Source of the DNA: Promethearchaeum sp.
Lineage (GTDB): Archaea > Asgardarchaeota > Lokiarchaeia > Sigyniarchaeales > Promethearchaeaceae
Assembly (NCBI GenBank): GCA_030611625.1
Contig: JAUWPK010000163.1
Coordinates: 1 to 7,918, forward strand
DNA: 7,918 nucleotides
Direction of reading: 5' to 3'
Made by a program: the position numbers and the translations under genes. Numbering within the stretch: the first letter of the stretch is position 1; the number at the start of each line of letters is the position of its first letter. Of this stretch, positions 5,882-7,918 are shown piece by piece. The notes beneath the pieces are model-generated. The model was not told the DNA's origin. It worked only from the letters and a program-made list of their open reading frames with translations, and searched no databases.

Positions 5882-7101
5882 AAGATCCATATATACGACA
5901 TATACCCACTTACACACAACATGTTAATGGTTGTGGGCTATCTTCTCTTTTAATGTTGATAGATCTTCAAAAAAATGAAGAAATTAAAGCCTTCCTTGAA
6001 AAAATTTGGGAAAAAATAAGAGGAATATATGGAAAAACGAGCTTCAATCAGAAGGATCTCCAATATGCTGTGGCTTTACAATATATACTTTTAAAATCTG
6101 TTGGATTTTCCTATAAAGATGCAATATATAAATTTCTCAACCAACGTTTAGAATATCTATTTGAAGATCATAGAATTATTAATAAATATAATCAAGAACA
6201 ATATCGTCAAAATTTGCTAAATAAACATCAATTAGATGAAGCTTATACATATTTGCATTATTTGGAGGGTGATCATGACTTTATAACTCCATTAATTTTA
6301 ATGGCAAATATACATACAATGAAAACAGATGCCGAATTAAAGATATTGGCAGAAATTTTTAACTATGAATTCATGTATCAAGATTCAGAAGATCAAACTG
6401 GAGCTTTTTATTTCTCAAAGCAAGATTTAGTAAAAAAAAATTCTGATTCTGCGAAAGAAAAATGGAAGAAGCTGGAAGATTTCTCAAATAATCCTGATAT
6501 TATTATACTTTATGGTCAGTACCACCATTGGTTAGCAATACGCGGGATTTATCGAATACATCAACTATCTAAAATAAAAAAATCTCAAGAAAATGAAGAT
6601 TTAGAAAATATTCCTGAGTTAAATGAAAAATCAGATATTAATGAGTGGAATCGAAAAAGTATGATTATCGATATGAATGATCCTGCTACAAATACAACAG
6701 TTCAACTTAACTTTTCCCAATTAAGCGAAGGAGATAGGTTTTATATACTCAAACATAGGACAAATACTGATTTTAAGATTTTTAAGCAATTCCTTAAATA
6801 TTTAGATAAAGATACTAAAGAAGAAGAAAAAAGATGGAAAAATTTTCTTAGAAAGAAAGTTAAAGAAAAAACTAAACCAATTGAAGAGAAAATCATAAAA
6901 ACTGATGAAGAAGCTTCTATTGAAGCAAAATTTGAATCTAAAATTAAAGAGATATTGGATGGCCCAGCTAATTCTGGTCATCAAAAAAAATATCGAATAA
7001 TTAAATTAAAAGAACCACCAATAAGGAATGAATCTCCAAAAGAAAAATCTGAAGATGAGAAAGATTACCCAAAGTTCTGGGATATGATGGATGAAGATTA
7101 A
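5878..7101 (+). CDS. C39/papain-like cysteine peptidase paralogue B with charged C-terminal extension
   Basis: A 407-residue soluble protein aligned end to end with paralogue A over about 290 residues. It keeps the predicted active site: Gln14 and Cys19 in NGCGLSSLLML, His217 in YHHWLAI, and Asn267-Asp268 in DMNDP. Shared blocks between them include QYILLKS, FLNQRL, EDHRII, and DAELKILAEIFNYEF. It has about 14 extra residues between the His and Asn/Asp motifs. From about residue 295 it continues with a highly charged Lys/Glu-rich extension, probably helical or coiled, ending in an acidic tail (WDMMDED). The start is TTG 5878: an in-frame TGA at 5869-5871 leaves almost no alternative ahead of the Cys motif. 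The TTG overlaps the stop of gene A in TTGA, so translation is probably coupled. The last four bases overlap the convergent bpsA-like gene. Function unknown beyond the fold-level inference. Confidence 0.65.
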   Translation: MKDPYIRHIPTYTQHVNGCGLSSLLMLIDLQKNEEIKAFLEKIWEKIRGIYGKTSFNQKDLQYAVALQYILLKSVGFSYKDAIYKFLNQRLEYLFEDHRIINKYNQEQYRQNLLNKHQLDEAYTYLHYLEGDHDFITPLILMANIHTMKTDAELKILAEIFNYEFMYQDSEDQTGAFYFSKQDLVKKNSDSAKEKWKKLEDFSNNPDIIILYGQYHHWLAIRGIYRIHQLSKIKKSQENEDLENIPELNEKSDINEWNRKSMIIDMNDPATNTTVQLNFSQLSEGDRFYILKHRTNTDFKIFKQFLKYLDKDTKEEEKRWKNFLRKKVKEKTKPIEEKIIKTDEEASIEAKFESKIKEILDGPANSGHQKKYRIIKLKEPPIRNESPKEKSEDEKDYPKFWDMMDED

Positions 7102-7918
7102 ATAGGATTATTTTTTACTTTTCCTTCAATTTGAAATGGACCTATCGATCTGCAATGAGGACATCCACTTTCTTTTAACTTTTCTATAGTTTTAATTTGA
7201 CTTATTTCTCCAATTTCTATTGTTTTATGGCATTTTAAACAATAATAAAAACGAGTTGTTGGGGATATTTCTCCAGTGTAAATTGGTTCTTCAAATTTGG
7301 TATCGGCTGGAATTAAAGATTTAGTGGTTTCAGTTGTAACTAAACGCAATATTTGCGTTTGATTTCCAAGAATCGAGGCCCCTTCATATATATTGAAACG
7401 GGGGGTGATTTCCATAATTGCTAGTCCCATTTCAGTAATTATTTCTTGAAGTTTTAAGAATTTAGTAGCAGACCTATGAGCAAATGATAAATATATTTCC
7501 CTTCCAAGACTAATACTTAACATATCTATTGATCTTGAAAGTGTTAACCGAAGGCCGTTTTCAGAATATGGAGGATCAATCATTATCGTGTCGAATTTAT
7601 TGAGTAAATCATTTGGGATTTTTGTTCTATAGTCCCAAAGTTTGTATTTAATATTGAAAGTTTTTTCATTCACTGTATTTTGAATACCTTCCAAAATTCT
7701 ATCATCTATATCAATAACAACCATTTCATCCGGAATTAATTTGGGATTTTCAGGAAAGAATCCTAAATATAATAATGCAATCGCAACCGATGAATAATCA
7801 TCATCATCCCCCAGTAAGCATATTTTCTTACCTTCGAGGGCACCTTTATCATAAATTAATAGTGCTCTTCTTAAACTAGTTTCAGCAGTTGCAAATGCTT
7901 GATCTAGAGTTGTATCCA
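7098..7918 (-). CDS. bpsA: BpsA-like N4-bis(aminopropyl)spermidine synthase, 5' end cut by window edge, with C-terminal zinc ribbon
   Basis: The frame is open from the right edge to TAA at 7100-7098, giving 272 visible residues; an ATG at 7724 is internal, because homology continues upstream of it. The visible part has a Rossmann-like core with LLGDDDD (35-40), the Asp-rich motif that in BpsA contains the catalytic Asp, then VVIDIDDR (66-73), and DPPYSENGLRLTLSRSID (114-131), the family DPPY signature. BpsA (DUF43, COG1568) adds aminopropyl groups from decarboxylated S-adenosylmethionine to spermidine to make branched polyamines. The missing N-terminus (roughly 120 residues) should hold a winged-helix domain. 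After the core, C-L-K-C (226-229) and C-P-H-C (252-255) form a likely zinc ribbon, giving a tail longer than I recall for the Thermococcus enzyme. Its 3' end overlaps paralogue B by four bases. Confidence 0.85.
   Translation of the reverse strand, partial: DTTLDQAFATAETSLRRALLIYDKGALEGKKICLLGDDDDYSSVAIALLYLGFFPENPKLIPDEMVVIDIDDRILEGIQNTVNEKTFNIKYKLWDYRTKIPNDLLNKFDTIMIDPPYSENGLRLTLSRSIDMLSISLGREIYLSFAHRSATKFLKLQEIITEMGLAIMEITPRFNIYEGASILGNQTQILRLVTTETTKSLIPADTKFEEPIYTGEISPTTRFYYCLKCHKTIEIGEISQIKTIEKLKESGCPHCRSIGPFQIEGKVKNNPI

Noticed and set aside
6802..6984. Phe-rich 60-codon minus-strand frame in paralogue B, resembling a small membrane protein
   Set aside because: The hydrophobicity is simply the complement of the Lys/Glu-rich coding strand.
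7098..7724. The ATG at 7724 as the true start of the bpsA-like gene
   Set aside because: The frame stays open to the window edge, and the upstream residues contain the diagnostic GDDD motif, so the ATG encodes an internal Met.
1..7918. CRISPR array, insertion sequence, transposase, integrase or prophage genes
   Set aside because: No regularly spaced repeats, terminal inverted repeats or matching protein motifs were seen.

Overview
The window is an AT-rich piece of what looks like an archaeal chromosome, most likely from an Asgard (Lokiarchaeota-like) lineage. Evidence for archaea: the 3' end of a BpsA-type branched-polyamine synthase gene, a tRNA-Ser without an encoded CCA, TATA-like boxes about 25 bases upstream of start codons with no clear Shine-Dalgarno sites (leaderless style), and TTG start codons. 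The narrower Asgard assignment rests mainly on a small longin/roadblock-like protein next to a tiny zinc-ribbon protein and on the general protein style; it is an inference.

Layout from left to right. (1) 1-387, minus strand: most of a HepT-type HEPN toxin gene running off the left edge, with a perfect 17-base palindrome (411-427) in its promoter region. (2) 496-1758: a membrane-anchored Ntn hydrolase of the C45/acyl-CoA:6-aminopenicillanate acyltransferase type. (3) 1954-2466 and 2496-2669: a longin-like protein and a 57-residue zinc ribbon, probably cotranscribed. (4) 2861-3541 and 3589-4617: a DUF47 (PhoU-like) protein and a PiT-family anion permease, a standard phosphate-uptake pair, behind a good BRE/TATA promoter and an AT-rich inverted repeat. 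(5) 4693-4775, minus strand: tRNA-Ser(CGA). (6) 4886-5881 and 5878-7101: two tandem, full-length paralogues with a C39/papain-like Cys-His-Asn/Asp pattern, both starting with TTG and overlapping by four bases. (7) 7098-7918, minus strand: the bpsA-like gene, running off the right edge, carrying an apparent C-terminal zinc ribbon and overlapping the preceding gene tail to tail by four bases.

The DUF47/PiT pair is a recognisable functional unit. The two C39-like proteins are the least explained part: their pairing, translational coupling and divergent C-terminal tails suggest that they work together (possibly as a heteromer), but no substrate can be read from the sequence. HepT would need its MntA antitoxin, which is not in this window and may lie just beyond the left edge. 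No mobile element, CRISPR array or long unexplained non-coding stretch is present; the largest gaps between genes are about 190 bases.
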